64,000 nucleotides of DNA from Alloactinosynnema sp. L-07 (GTDB taxonomy: Bacteria; Actinomycetota; Actinomycetes; Mycobacteriales; Pseudonocardiaceae). The stretch spans positions 434,001 through 498,000 of the forward strand of contig NZ_LN850107.1 of assembly GCF_900070365.1 (NCBI RefSeq), written 5' to 3'. A program made the translations under genes and the position numbers. This document shows, piece by piece, positions 37,919 through 47,626 of this stretch (position 1 is its first letter; each line of letters starts with the position of its first letter). The notes below the pieces were generated by a model, which did not search any database, was not told where the DNA came from, and saw only the letters and a list, made by a program, of their open reading frames with translations.

Positions 37919-39886
37919 GTGAGCGTCAAGTCAGTCTTCCCTCAGCTTGAGCCCCTGCTCCCCAGGGTCTCCAAGCCCGTCCAGTACGTCGGCGGGGAGC
38001 TGAACGCGACCGTCAAGGACTGGGACAGCGCCAATGTCCGCTGGGCCCTGATGTACCCCGACGCGTATGAGGTCGGGTTGCCCAACCAGGGCGTCATGAT
38101 CCTCTACGAGGTGCTCAACGAGCAGCCCGACGTCCTGGCCGAGCGCACCTACGCGGTCTGGCCGGACCTCGAGAAGCTCATGCGCGAGCACGACGTCCCC
38201 CAGTTCACCGTCGACGGCCACCGTCCGCTCGGCGCGTTCGATGTGCTCGGGGTCAGTTTCTCCACCGAGCTGGGCTACACGAACATGCTCACCGCGCTCG
38301 ATCTCGCCAAGATCCCGCTGCACGCCAAGGACCGGACCGAGGAGCACCCCGTCGTGCTCGCGGGCGGGCACGCGTCGTTCAACCCGGAGCCGATCGCGGA
38401 CTTCATCGACGCCGCCGTGCTGGGCGACGGCGAAGAGGCTGTCCTCGAAATCTCCAACATCGTCCGGCAGTGGAAGGCCGAGGGCCGCCCCGGCGGCCGC
38501 GACGAGCTGCTGACCCGCATGGCCGAGACCGGCGGCGTCTACATCCCGCGCTTCTACGACGTCACCTACACCGCCGACGGCGCGCTCGGGCCTGCCGTGC
38601 CCAACCGCGACCGCGTCCCCGAGACCGTCGCCAAGCGCACCACCATGGACCTCGACGCGTGGCCCTACCCCAAGCAGCCGCTGGTCCCGCTGGCCGAGAG
38701 CGTGCACGAGCGGATGAGCGTCGAGATCTTCCGCGGCTGCACCCGCGGCTGCCGCTTCTGCCAGGCGGGCATGATCACCCGCCCGGTGCGCGAGCGCTCC
38801 ATCGAGGGCATCGGCGCGATGATCCAGACCGGACTCGCGGCCAGCGGGTTCGAGGAAGTCGGCCTGCTGTCGCTCTCCAGCGCCGACCACTCCGAGATCG
38901 GCGAGATCACCAAGCAGCTCGCCGATCGCTACGAGGGCACCAACACCGGCCTGTCGCTGCCCAGCACCCGGGTCGACGCGTTCAACATCGACCTGGCCAA
39001 CGAGCTGTCGCGCAACGGCCGTCGCTCCGGGCTGACCTTCGCCCCCGAGGGCGGCAGCGAGCGCATCCGGCGCGTCATCAACAAGATGGTGTCCGAAGAG
39101 GACCTCATCAAGACCGTCAGCGCCGCGTACGCCAACGGCTGGCGGCAGGTGAAGCTGTACTTCATGTGCGGGCTGCCCACCGAGACCGACGAGGACGTCC
39201 TGCAGATCGCCGAGATGGCGAAGAACGTCATCCGCGCGGGCCGGGAAGCCAGTGGCCGCAAGGACATCCGCTGCACGATCTCCATCGGCGGGTTCGTCCC
39301 CAAGCCGCACACCCCGTTCCAGTGGGCCGCCCAGTGCGATCCGGACACAGTGGACAGTCGGCTGCGCAAGCTGCGTGAGGCGGTCAACTCCGACCGCGAC
39401 CGCAGCCTCGGCCGCAACATCGGCATGCGCTACCACGACGGCAAGCCCAGCCTCATCGAAGGCCTGCTCTCCCGCGGCGACCGCCGCGTCGGCCGGGTCA
39501 TCGAGCGCGTCTGGCGTGAGGGTGGCCGGTTCGACGGCTGGAGCGAGCACTTCTCCTACGAGCGCTGGACTTCCGCCGCCGCGGCCGAGCTGGCGCCGCT
39601 GGGGATCGATCTGGCCTGGTTCACCACGCGCGAGCGCGTCGAGGACGAGGTCCTGCCGTGGGACCACCTCGACTCCGGCCTCGACAAGCAGTGGCTGTGG
39701 GACGACTGGATGGACGCGCTCGACGCCCGCGAGCAGGACGACTGCCGCTGGACGCCGTGCTTCGACTGCGGCGTGTGCCCGGCCATGGGCACCGACATCG
39801 AGATCGGCCCGACCGGCCGCAAGCTGCTGCCGATCAGCCCGGTCGGCATCGGCTCCCCGGTGCGCAACCCCGCGCTGACCAACTAA
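37919..39886 (+). CDS. TIGR03960-family B12-binding radical SAM protein
   Basis: The protein has 655 residues from GTG 37919. The N-terminal about 230 residues form a cobalamin-binding-like domain. The radical SAM cluster is RGCTRGCRFCQAG with Cys274, 278 and 281 (CX3CX2C). Later comes GGFVPKPHTPFQWAAQCDPDTVDSRLRKL and a C-terminal Cys group (CRWTPCFDCGVCP). The family is almost always encoded beside a TIGR03936 protein, as here (41,451), and is suspected to modify RNA or a protein. TACTCT at 37905-37910 suggests a leaderless start. Confidence 0.93.
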   Translation: MSVKSVFPQLEPLLPRVSKPVQYVGGELNATVKDWDSANVRWALMYPDAYEVGLPNQGVMILYEVLNEQPDVLAERTYAVWPDLEKLMREHDVPQFTVDGHRPLGAFDVLGVSFSTELGYTNMLTALDLAKIPLHAKDRTEEHPVVLAGGHASFNPEPIADFIDAAVLGDGEEAVLEISNIVRQWKAEGRPGGRDELLTRMAETGGVYIPRFYDVTYTADGALGPAVPNRDRVPETVAKRTTMDLDAWPYPKQPLVPLAESVHERMSVEIFRGCTRGCRFCQAGMITRPVRERSIEGIGAMIQTGLAASGFEEVGLLSLSSADHSEIGEITKQLADRYEGTNTGLSLPSTRVDAFNIDLANELSRNGRRSGLTFAPEGGSERIRRVINKMVSEEDLIKTVSAAYANGWRQVKLYFMCGLPTETDEDVLQIAEMAKNVIRAGREASGRKDIRCTISIGGFVPKPHTPFQWAAQCDPDTVDSRLRKLREAVNSDRDRSLGRNIGMRYHDGKPSLIEGLLSRGDRRVGRVIERVWREGGRFDGWSEHFSYERWTSAAAAELAPLGIDLAWFTTRERVEDEVLPWDHLDSGLDKQWLWDDWMDALDAREQDDCRWTPCFDCGVCPAMGTDIEIGPTGRKLLPISPVGIGSPVRNPALTN

Positions 39887-41283
39887 CTGGTGACGGCGGC
39901 CAAGGCGTCGACGAGGCCGTGGCCGTAGAAGCTGTTGTAGGGCGCGTACCCGGAGCAGTACGCGTCCTGCCCGCCCGCGTCGTCCAGGTCGTAGTCGCCG
40001 GGGCAGGCCACGGCGACGGCCTGCGTGGTCAGCCGCCGGGTCAGTGACTGCGGCGACGCGCCGGGGTGGCGGCCTGCCAGCAGCGCGACGACCCCGGTCA
40101 CGTGCGGCGCGGCCATCGACGTGCCGCACAAGCGGCCGTAGCCGCCGGGAACGGTCGACAGCACGCACTCGTCGCCCGCGCCGCCGGGGGCGGTCACGTC
40201 GATGACGCCGAGGCCGTAGGCGCTGTACCCGGTCTTGAGTTGGTCGGGGCCCACCGCCGACACCGCGACCACCCCGCGCAGACCCGCGGGCAGGACCTTG
40301 CAACTCGCGTCCAGGGTCCGGCGCTCGCCGTTCGCGCCGACAGCCTGGCCGCGGGGACGGGCCAGGTCGATGTTCTCGTTCGACGCCGCCGCCACCGACA
40401 GCACGCCGCGGCGGGTGGCGTAGTCGACCGCGCGGCGGACGGACTCGGCGACGACGCGTTCGCCGTCGCGGTCACAGGTCTGCAGCCACGGATCGACGAA
40501 ATAGCTGTGGTTGGCCACCGCGAACTGGTTGGCCGCAGCCCACATCAGCCCGCACACGACGGCCTCGGGGAAGACGAACCCGGCGTCGTCGACCACCTTC
40601 ACCGACGCCAGCCGCACGCCCGGCGCCACGCCGGTGACACCGTGGCCGTCGTCGGCGGCCGCGATGACGCCCGCGACGTGGGTCCCGTGTGCCGAGGTCG
40701 TCGGCCGCCAGGCCGCAGGCGCCGGGTCGGCCTTGCCGGTCAGGCAGCCCGCCGACCGCGCCGGGTCGACCGCGGCGGAAAGTTCCGGATGGGTGGCGTC
40801 GATCCCCGAGTCGAGGACACCGACGACGACCGAGTCGCTACCCAGAGTCACCGCGTGCGCCTGGTCGGCGCGGATCATCGCCATGTCCGACTGCTCGGCG
40901 GTCCGGTCGGTTCGGGAGCGGTCGGACACCGCGGGGGGCTCGCTGAGCCGCTTGGACTTGCCGACCGCGGCCTTGGCGCTGAACACCCGGTCGCGGCCCA
41001 TCAGGTTGGGGAAACGGCGGTCGCTGGACAGCACGACACCGACGCCGATCTGGGGGTGGTATGCCACCGTGGTCCCGCACTTGGACGAGGTCTCCGCCGT
41101 GGCGTCCACGGCCGGGGTCCAGGGCTCGAAAAGAACGACGAACCGCACGTCAGGGCCATGTTCACCGCAGTTGATGACGCCCGGCTCCAGCGGTACGGCG
41201 GCGGCCTGCCCGGCCCAGCCGAGCATGGTCGCGGCTACCGCGACACCAACCACTGTCGCCCTCGATCGGCGCGGCAGAGGCAC
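39883..41283 (-). CDS. Secreted subtilisin-like serine protease (S8)
   Basis: The protein has 466 residues from ATG 41283. A signal peptide (MPLPRRSRATVVGVAVAATM then LGWAGQAAA) precedes a prodomain-like region. The catalytic triad is D158 (VVGVLDSGID), H199 (SAHGTHVAG) and S389 (CGTSMAAPH). Several cysteines suggest extracellular disulfides. It is convergent with the radical SAM gene (4-bp overlap) and divergent from the TIGR03936 gene, so it is an insertion into an otherwise conserved pair. Confidence 0.93.
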   Translation of the reverse strand: MPLPRRSRATVVGVAVAATMLGWAGQAAAVPLEPGVINCGEHGPDVRFVVLFEPWTPAVDATAETSSKCGTTVAYHPQIGVGVVLSSDRRFPNLMGRDRVFSAKAAVGKSKRLSEPPAVSDRSRTDRTAEQSDMAMIRADQAHAVTLGSDSVVVGVLDSGIDATHPELSAAVDPARSAGCLTGKADPAPAAWRPTTSAHGTHVAGVIAAADDGHGVTGVAPGVRLASVKVVDDAGFVFPEAVVCGLMWAAANQFAVANHSYFVDPWLQTCDRDGERVVAESVRRAVDYATRRGVLSVAAASNENIDLARPRGQAVGANGERRTLDASCKVLPAGLRGVVAVSAVGPDQLKTGYSAYGLGVIDVTAPGGAGDECVLSTVPGGYGRLCGTSMAAPHVTGVVALLAGRHPGASPQSLTRRLTTQAVAVACPGDYDLDDAGGQDAYCSGYAPYNSFYGHGLVDALAAVTS

Positions 41284-41450
41284 TGGTTACCTCCGTTACG
41301 GCCCTCGGCTGCACAGGCCATTCGATGCGGACGGTAGCCACGACGGGTCCGCGAAACAACCTCGACGCTCGAATTGGCGCTGACGGTACGGTTCCATTCT
41401 GCCGGTTGAACCACCACCGGAAGAGAAAGCAGCCACCAGAAGGAGTAGTC

Positions 41451-42245
41451 CTGAGTCGCCAGGATCAGCCAAACCCCTCGGCCGCGGCGGTGCAGAAGCT
41501 GCGCCTGCGCTACGCCAAGCGGGGCAGGCTCCGTTTCACCTCGCACCGCGACGTGGCCCGCCAGTTCGAGCGTGCGCTGCGCCGGGCGGGCGTGCCGATG
41601 GCCTACTCCCAGGGGTTCAGCCCGCACCCGAAGATCTCGTGGATCGGCGCGGCGCCCACCGGCGTGGCCAGCGAGGCCGAGTACGTCGAGATCTCCGTGG
41701 TCGAGCGGGTCGACCCGGCCAAGCTGGCCGCCGCGCTCGACGCGGCCCTGCCGCCGGGCCTGGACGTGCTGGAGTCGGTCACGGCCGGACCGGGCGGGCT
41801 CGCCGAGCGGATGGAGGCCAGCCGCTGGCGGATCGAACTGGTCGGCGTCGCGACCGCGGACCTGCGCGCCGCGGTGACCAGTCTCATGGCCGCCGAGCAC
41901 GTCGAGGTCGAGCGGCTCACCAAGGACGGGCGCAAGCTGATCGACGCCCGACCTGCGGTTATCGCCCTCGACGTGCTCGATTCCGCCGACGTTGATCGCG
42001 ACTCGCCAGTAGGTGTGGGTATCGACATGTCAGCCGACACCCCGGCGTATGGGATACTGGTCGCGGTCGTCCGGCAGACAACACCAGCCGTGCGACCCGA
42101 CGACGTACTGAGCGCGTTGCGCGTCGTCGCCGCCCTGGAACCGCCCGTGCCCGCGAAGGCGACGCGGATGGCCCAGGGACGGCTTGACGATGATGGCGTT
42201 CTGTCCGACCCGCTGGCCCTCGACAGGGCGGCGACAGCCGGATAG
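41451..42245 (+). CDS. TIGR03936 family radical SAM-associated protein, CTG start
   Basis: The protein has 264 residues. KLRLRYAKRGRLRFTSHRDVARQFERALRRAGVPMAYSQGFSPHPKISWI (in part) is the family signature (DUF2344). The start is set at CTG 41451 because AAGGAG lies 5 nt upstream and no ATG, GTG or TTG has a ribosome-binding site near it; the upstream open frame encodes non-conserved sequence. It works with the B12 radical SAM protein, probably in RNA-related modification, and is usually followed by RNase E/G as here. Confidence 0.85.
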   Translation: MSRQDQPNPSAAAVQKLRLRYAKRGRLRFTSHRDVARQFERALRRAGVPMAYSQGFSPHPKISWIGAAPTGVASEAEYVEISVVERVDPAKLAAALDAALPPGLDVLESVTAGPGGLAERMEASRWRIELVGVATADLRAAVTSLMAAEHVEVERLTKDGRKLIDARPAVIALDVLDSADVDRDSPVGVGIDMSADTPAYGILVAVVRQTTPAVRPDDVLSALRVVAALEPPVPAKATRMAQGRLDDDGVLSDPLALDRAATAG

Positions 42246-42424
42246 TCCGCCGGGAGCCGCAGTGCCTCACCGTGGTCGAACGACCTGCCGTCAACCGGCG
42301 CCGGTCCACGACCGGTCCGGCCGACGGCTTAAGGCGAGGATTCCCGCCGCTTCGCGCGGTGGAACACAACTAGGCCCCTGAGCGGCCGCGTCTGCAGGGA
42401 CGCGCCCGGGGGCGGAGGAGCTAC

Positions 42425-45322
42425 ATGTCGGATACGTCGAACCCTGCCGGAAGCACCGGCGGGGCTGCCACCACACCTACCCACGCCGCGCTGGCTGATC
42501 TGCCCGCCAAGGTCAGGGTGCACGCCCTGGCCAAGCTGCTCGACCTGAGCAGCAAGGACATCATCAGTGCGCTGTCCGACCTGGGCGAGGAGGTCCGCGG
42601 CGCGCAGTCCAGCGTCAGCCGCGACGTCGCGCTCAAGGTCGCCGATGCCCTTATCGGCACGCCCGAGGCCGCCGCCTCCACGCCAGAGGCGCCTGAGGTC
42701 GCGGTGCCCGAGGTCTCCGTGCCCGAGGTCGAGGCGGAGCCCGAACCCGAGCCGGAGCCCGTCCGGGTGCGGCGAACCCCGCCGACGCCGGTGTTCGCCT
42801 CGGCGTCGCCGCTGTTCCTGCCGCCGGAGCCGGTCGCGGCCCCGGTCAAGGCCGCCCCGGTCAAGCCGGTGCACCGCGAGGAGCCCGAGGACCTGGTCGA
42901 GGACGAGGTCGAGGAGCCCCAGTCGGCTCAGGAGACCCCGGCCGACGATGACGACGACAGCGGCAGCCGCCGCCGCCGTCGCGGCCGCCGCGGCCGTGGC
43001 CGCGGCAAGGGCGCAGCCGAGGACGGCGACACCGAGCCCAAGGCCGACGACGAGTCCACCGAGGCCGAGGAGGCCGAGGCGGAGGAGTCCGACGACGAGC
43101 CGTCCGACGCCGCCAGCCGCCGCCGTCGCCGCCGTCGCCGCCGCAAGGGCGGGGACGAGGACGGCGACGCCGCCGCCACCGACGACCCGCCCAACACGGT
43201 CGTGCACGTCCGCGAGGCGCGCGACGAGAAGACCGAGGCCGCCGACGCCCGCAACGAGGTGCGCAGCGTGCGCGGCTCGACCCGGCTCGAGGCCAAGCGC
43301 CAGCGCCGCCGCGACGGCCGCGAGGCGGGCCGCAGGCGCGCGCCGATCCTCACCGAGTCCGAGTTCCTCGCCCGCCGCGAGGCCGTCGACCGCGCGATGA
43401 TCGTGCGCGAGAACCCCGACCGCACCCAGATCGCCGTGCTTGAGGACGGCGTGCTCGTCGAGCACTTCGTCACCTCGGCCGGGACCGGGTCGCTCGTCGG
43501 CAACGTCTACCTGGGCCGCGTGCAGAACGTGCTGCCCAGCATGGAAGCCGCCTTCGTCGACATCGGCCGCGGTCGCAACGCCGTGCTCTACGCCGGTGAG
43601 GTCGACTGGGACGCCGCCGGTCTGGAGGGCAAGGCCCGCAAGATCGAGCAGGCCCTGTCCACCGGCGACAGCGTGCTGGTGCAGGTCACCAAGGACCCGG
43701 TCGGGCACAAGGGCGCCCGGCTGACCACGCAGATCTCGCTGCCCGGCCGCTTCCTGGTCTACGTGCCCGGTGGCGGCGCCACGGGCATCTCCCGCAAGCT
43801 GCCGGAGAACGAGCGGCGCAGGCTCAAGGACGTCCTCAAGCGGATCGTCCCCGAGGACGCCGGTGTGATCATCCGCACCGCCTCCGAGGGCATCAGCGAG
43901 GAGGAACTGGGCCGCGACGTGCGTCGTCTGCAGGCGCAGTGGCAGGTCATCAAGGACAAGTCCGATGGCACCAACGGCGTGAAGAAGTCCGGCGCGCCGT
44001 CGCTGCTCTACGAGGAGCCCGACCTGCTGGTCAAGGTCGTGCGCGACCTGTTCACCGAGGACTTCTCCGCGCTGGCCGTCCAGGGCGACACCGCCTGGGA
44101 GACCATCGACTCCTACGTCCGCCACGTGGCCCCCGAGCTGCTGGAGCGGGTGCGCAAGCACGTCGGCCTGAAGGACGTGTTCAACGAGCACCGGGTCGAC
44201 GAGCAGCTGCTCAAGGCGCTCGACCGCAAGGTCTGGCTGCCCTCCGGCGGCTACCTGATCATCGACCGCACCGAGGCGATGACGGTCATCGACGTCAACA
44301 CGGGCAAGTTCACCGGATCGGGTGGCAACCTCGAGGAGACGGTCACCCGCAACAACCTGGAGTCGGCCGAGGAGATCGTCCGCCAGCTGCGGCTGCGCGA
44401 CATCGGCGGCATCATCGTGATCGACTTCATCGACATGGTGCTCGAATCCAACCGGGACCTGGTCCTGCGGCGGCTCACCGAGTGCCTCGGTCGCGACCGC
44501 ACCCGCCACCAGGTCGCCGAGGTCACCTCGCTCGGCCTGGTGCAGATGACCCGCAAGCGGGTCGGCACCGGTCTGCTGGAGGCGTTCAGCACCACCTGTG
44601 AGCACTGCAAGGGCCGCGGCGTCGTGGTCGCCGCGGAGCCCGCGACCAAGTCGCCGCCCGCTCCGCAGCAGCAGCCCGCCGCGCCGAAGGAGCACGAGCA
44701 GGGCGGCGGCCGCAGGCGCAACCGCGACCGCGGCAAGGAGCAGCCCGCCCCGGCCGAGGAGGCACCGCGCGACGACTTCGCCCGCAGCGCCGTGCAGAAC
44801 ATCGCCAAGGCCACGGTGAAGGTCGCCGAGCACGACGGCCACGAGCACGACGGCCAGGTCGTCGCGGCAGGCAGCGAGGCCGCGCAGTTCGAGAGCGCTC
44901 GGCCCGCCGAGTCGACCGACGGACAGTCCGCCGACTCGATCGCGCCCGCCGAAGCCGCGGCCGTCTCCACCCCGGTCGAGGTCGACGACAGCGACCGGTT
45001 CGAGGAGTTCGGGACGGAACGGACCGCGCCCGCCAAGCCCGCTCGGTCCGGACGTTCCCGGCGGGCGGCGGGCAGGCCCGCGGGCCCCGCGTCCGACCGG
45101 CCTGCCGAGGCCATCGTCGTGGCCCCAGCGCAGCCCGCTGAGGTCGCTGCGGAAGCCCCCAGCGGGCCTGTCGCGCGCCGCGAGACCGACAGCCAGGTGA
45201 ACGCCATGGCCAACGGTCATTCCGCCGAGCCCACCCCGGTCGCGGCGGCGCCGCGCCGCCGGGCCCGTCGGGCGGCGTCGCGACCAGCGGGGCCGCCGGT
45301 CAACCCTGATCAGGAGGGCTGA
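42425..45322 (+). CDS. rne: Ribonuclease E/G
   Basis: The protein has 965 residues from ATG 42425 (GGAGGAG upstream). It cleaves single-stranded RNA in mRNA decay and rRNA processing. The N-terminal about 300 residues are acidic/basic and disordered (Arg-rich blocks such as RRRRRGRRGRGRG), followed by an S1-like domain (GSLVGNVYLGRVQNVLPSMEAAFVDIG). The catalytic site has VIDVNTGKFTGSG near residue 621 and VIDFIDM near 669. The Zn-link CEHCKGRG is near 726, and a long disordered tail follows. The charged flanks are typical of actinobacterial RNase E. Confidence 0.95.
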   Translation: MSDTSNPAGSTGGAATTPTHAALADLPAKVRVHALAKLLDLSSKDIISALSDLGEEVRGAQSSVSRDVALKVADALIGTPEAAASTPEAPEVAVPEVSVPEVEAEPEPEPEPVRVRRTPPTPVFASASPLFLPPEPVAAPVKAAPVKPVHREEPEDLVEDEVEEPQSAQETPADDDDDSGSRRRRRGRRGRGRGKGAAEDGDTEPKADDESTEAEEAEAEESDDEPSDAASRRRRRRRRRKGGDEDGDAAATDDPPNTVVHVREARDEKTEAADARNEVRSVRGSTRLEAKRQRRRDGREAGRRRAPILTESEFLARREAVDRAMIVRENPDRTQIAVLEDGVLVEHFVTSAGTGSLVGNVYLGRVQNVLPSMEAAFVDIGRGRNAVLYAGEVDWDAAGLEGKARKIEQALSTGDSVLVQVTKDPVGHKGARLTTQISLPGRFLVYVPGGGATGISRKLPENERRRLKDVLKRIVPEDAGVIIRTASEGISEEELGRDVRRLQAQWQVIKDKSDGTNGVKKSGAPSLLYEEPDLLVKVVRDLFTEDFSALAVQGDTAWETIDSYVRHVAPELLERVRKHVGLKDVFNEHRVDEQLLKALDRKVWLPSGGYLIIDRTEAMTVIDVNTGKFTGSGGNLEETVTRNNLESAEEIVRQLRLRDIGGIIVIDFIDMVLESNRDLVLRRLTECLGRDRTRHQVAEVTSLGLVQMTRKRVGTGLLEAFSTTCEHCKGRGVVVAAEPATKSPPAPQQQPAAPKEHEQGGGRRRNRDRGKEQPAPAEEAPRDDFARSAVQNIAKATVKVAEHDGHEHDGQVVAAGSEAAQFESARPAESTDGQSADSIAPAEAAAVSTPVEVDDSDRFEEFGTERTAPAKPARSGRSRRAAGRPAGPASDRPAEAIVVAPAQPAEVAAEAPSGPVARRETDSQVNAMANGHSAEPTPVAAAPRRRARRAASRPAGPPVNPDQEG

Positions 45323-45357
45323 TGGCCGGAATCACGGCACCGTTAGGCCACCCCGGT

Positions 45358-45387
45358 TTGACCTCGATTCCACCGGCCACGTAACCT
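45358..45387 (+). promoter_or_regulatory. Promoter of rplU-rpmA
   Basis: TTGACC (45358-45363), an 18-bp spacer, then TAACCT (45382-45387). It gives a leader of about 105 nt before rplU. Confidence 0.55.
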
Positions 45388-45499
45388 GTGACATGGCCCG
45401 CCGCTCGGTGGGCTGTGTCGTGCGAAGCCCGCCTCTGGTGATTCTCGAGGACCAGGGCACCCATGACCCCCATCGTCTAGCACTGCAGGAGTCTTCCCG

Positions 45500-45811
45500 A
45501 TGTACGCGATCGTCAAGACCGGCGGCAAGCAGTACAAGGTGGCTGTCGGCGACGTCGTCGAGGTCGAGAAGCTCGAGGGCGCGCCGGGCACCGAGCTGAG
45601 CCTCGCGGCCGTGCTCGTCGTCGACGGCACCGACGTCACCACCGACTCGGACGCCCTGGCGAAGGTCTCGGTGACCGGCAAGGTCGTCGAGCAGACCAAG
45701 GGCCCGAAGATCCGTATCCACAAGTTCAAGAACAAGACCGGCTACCACAAGCGTCAGGGTCACCGTCAGAAGCTGACCCGCGTCGAGGTCACCGGCATCA
45801 AGGTTAAGTGA
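45500..45811 (+). CDS. rplU: 50S ribosomal protein L21
   Basis: The protein has 103 residues ([27 protein letters not shown]), the complete L21 sequence with the usual end [16 protein letters not shown] 45500 has CAGGAG nearby. It binds 23S rRNA in the large subunit and pairs with rpmA 14 bp downstream; the two are co-transcribed in almost all bacteria. Confidence 0.98.
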   Translation: MYAIVKTGGKQYKVAVGDVVEVEKLEGAPGTELSLAAVLVVDGTDVTTDSDALAKVSVTGKVVEQTKGPKIRIHKFKNKTGYHKRQGHRQKLTRVEVTGIKVK

Positions 45812-45825
45812 GGACCTGAGCAGCC

Positions 45826-46089
45826 ATGGCACACAAAAAAGGTGCATCCAGCTCGCGTAACGGGCGTGACTCCAACGCTCAGTACCTTGGCGTGAAGCGC
45901 TACGGCGGCCAGGTCGTCAAGTCCGGCGAGATCCTGATCCGCCAGCGCGGCACCAAGTTCCACCCCGGTGTGAACGTCGGCCGCGGCAAGGACGACACGC
46001 TGTTCGCTCTGGCCGCCGGTGCGGTCCAGTTCGGCGAGAAGCGCGGCCGCAAGACCGTGAACATCGTCCCCGTCGTGACGGCCGCCTAA
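45826..46089 (+). CDS. rpmA: 50S ribosomal protein L27
   Basis: The protein has 87 residues ([20 protein letters not shown]). The N-terminal tail reaches the peptidyl-transferase centre. The sequence has [36 protein letters not shown], fully typical. A strong intrinsic terminator follows the stop within 25 bp, so most rplU-rpmA transcripts end before obgE. Confidence 0.98.
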   Translation: MAHKKGASSSRNGRDSNAQYLGVKRYGGQVVKSGEILIRQRGTKFHPGVNVGRGKDDTLFALAAGAVQFGEKRGRKTVNIVPVVTAA

Positions 46090-46111
46090 GTCGTCCCGAC
46101 CGCAAGACTCC

Positions 46112-46156
46112 GACGAGGGGTGGGCTGGATCGCATCCGGCTCACCCCTCGTCTTTT
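46112..46156 (+). terminator. Intrinsic terminator after rpmA
   Basis: GACGAGGGGTG (46112-46122) pairs with CACCCCTCGTC (46142-46152), followed by TTTTG. A clear hairpin plus U-tract, rare in such a GC-rich genome. Confidence 0.85.
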
Positions 46157-46180
46157 GTTCGTTGTTGAGAGGAAATTCTG

Positions 46181-47626
46181 GTGTCCCGATTCGTTGACCG
46201 AGTAGTCATCCACGTCGCTGCGGGCAGCGGCGGCAACGGCTGCTCGTCGGTGCACAAGGAGAAGTTCAAACCTCTCGGCGGCCCGGACGGCGGCAACGGC
46301 GGCAACGGCGGCGACGTCGTCCTCGTCGTCGACGGCAACGTCCACACCCTGCTCGACTTCCACTTCCGCCCGCACGCCGACGCGGGCAGCGGCAAGCAAG
46401 GCCAGGGCTCCAACCGCGACGGCGCGACCGGCGAGACCGTCGAGTGGAAGGTGCCCGACGGCACCGTCGTGCTCAACCCGGACGGCGAGATCGTCGCCGA
46501 CCTGACCGGGCACGGCACCCGCTTCGTGGCCGCCCAGGGCGGCCGTGGCGGCCTCGGCAACGCCTCGCTGGCCTCCAAGGCCCGCCGCGCGCCCGGCTTC
46601 GCCCTGCTCGGCGAGCCGGGGGAGACCCGCGACCTGGTCCTGGAGCTGCGCTCGGTCGCAGACGCCGGACTGCTCGGCTTCCCGTCGGCGGGCAAGTCGT
46701 CGCTGATCTCGGTCATGTCCTCGGCCAAGCCGAAGATCGCCGACTACCCGTTCACCACCCTCGTGCCCAACCTCGGCGTCGTCACCGCGGGGGAGTCGAT
46801 CTACACGATCGCCGACGTCCCCGGCCTGATCCCCGGCGCCAGCCAGGGCAAGGGCCTCGGCCTGGACTTCCTGCGCCACATCGAGCGCTGCTCGGTGCTC
46901 GTCCACGTGATCGACTGCGCCACCTACGAGCCCGACCGAGACCCGCTCTCCGACATCGATGCCCTTGAGCAGGAACTCGCCCTCTACACCCCGGCCCTGG
47001 GCGGCAACCTGGCCGACCGTCCCCGCGTGGTCGTGCTCAACAAGATCGACGTGCCGGAGGCCCGCGAACTCGCCGAGCTGGTCCGCCCGGACATCGAGGC
47101 CCGCGGCCTGCCGGTGTTCCAGGTGTCGACCGCCTCCCGCGAGGGCCTGCGCGAGCTGAGCTTCGCGCTGGCCAAGGTCATCGAGGAGGACCGCGCCAGC
47201 AAGCCCGCCCCCGAGGCGACCCGGGTCGTGCTGCGGCCCACCGCCGTCGACGACGCGGGCTTCACCATCGAGGCCGACCCGGACGAGGAAGGCGGGTTCA
47301 TCGTGCACGGCGAGCGCCCGGGGCGCTGGGTCCGGCAGACCGACTTCTCCAACACCGAGGCCATCGGCTACCTGGGCGACCGCCTCGCCCGCCTGGGCGT
47401 CGAGGAGGCCCTGGCCAAGGCGGGCGCCCGCCCCGGCTGCCCGGTGACCATCGGGACGATCACCTTCGACTGGGAGCCGTCGACCCCGGCGGGCGTCGCG
47501 ATGATGATGCACGGCCGCGGCAGCGATCCCCGCCTCGACCAGGCCGACCGCATCGGCGCCACTGAGCGCAAGGCGGCCAAGCTCGCCCGGCGAGACGGCT
47601 CCGATTCCTCCGAGGACGACGAGTGA
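46181..47626 (+). CDS. obgE: GTPase Obg
   Basis: The protein has 481 residues from GTG 46181. The Gly-rich Obg fold (1-158) with [19 protein letters not shown] and [17 protein letters not shown] is followed by the G domain (GFPSAGKSS 166-174, DVPGLI, NKID) and a C-terminal OCT domain with [22 protein letters not shown]. Essential in ribosome maturation and stress signalling. Its TGA overlaps the proB GTG (GTGA). Confidence 0.97.
   Translation: MSRFVDRVVIHVAAGSGGNGCSSVHKEKFKPLGGPDGGNGGNGGDVVLVVDGNVHTLLDFHFRPHADAGSGKQGQGSNRDGATGETVEWKVPDGTVVLNPDGEIVADLTGHGTRFVAAQGGRGGLGNASLASKARRAPGFALLGEPGETRDLVLELRSVADAGLLGFPSAGKSSLISVMSSAKPKIADYPFTTLVPNLGVVTAGESIYTIADVPGLIPGASQGKGLGLDFLRHIERCSVLVHVIDCATYEPDRDPLSDIDALEQELALYTPALGGNLADRPRVVVLNKIDVPEARELAELVRPDIEARGLPVFQVSTASREGLRELSFALAKVIEEDRASKPAPEATRVVLRPTAVDDAGFTIEADPDEEGGFIVHGERPGRWVRQTDFSNTEAIGYLGDRLARLGVEEALAKAGARPGCPVTIGTITFDWEPSTPAGVAMMMHGRGSDPRLDQADRIGATERKAAKLARRDGSDSSEDDE

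Noticed and set aside
37931..40303. 790-codon minus-strand open frame opposite the radical SAM gene
   Set aside because: Shadow frame caused by GC bias; it crosses two real genes and shows no domain.
42329..45220. 963-codon open frame on the minus strand opposite rne
   Set aside because: It mirrors the high-GC rne gene and encodes low-complexity Arg/Gly/Leu sequence with no motif; rne has full family motifs.
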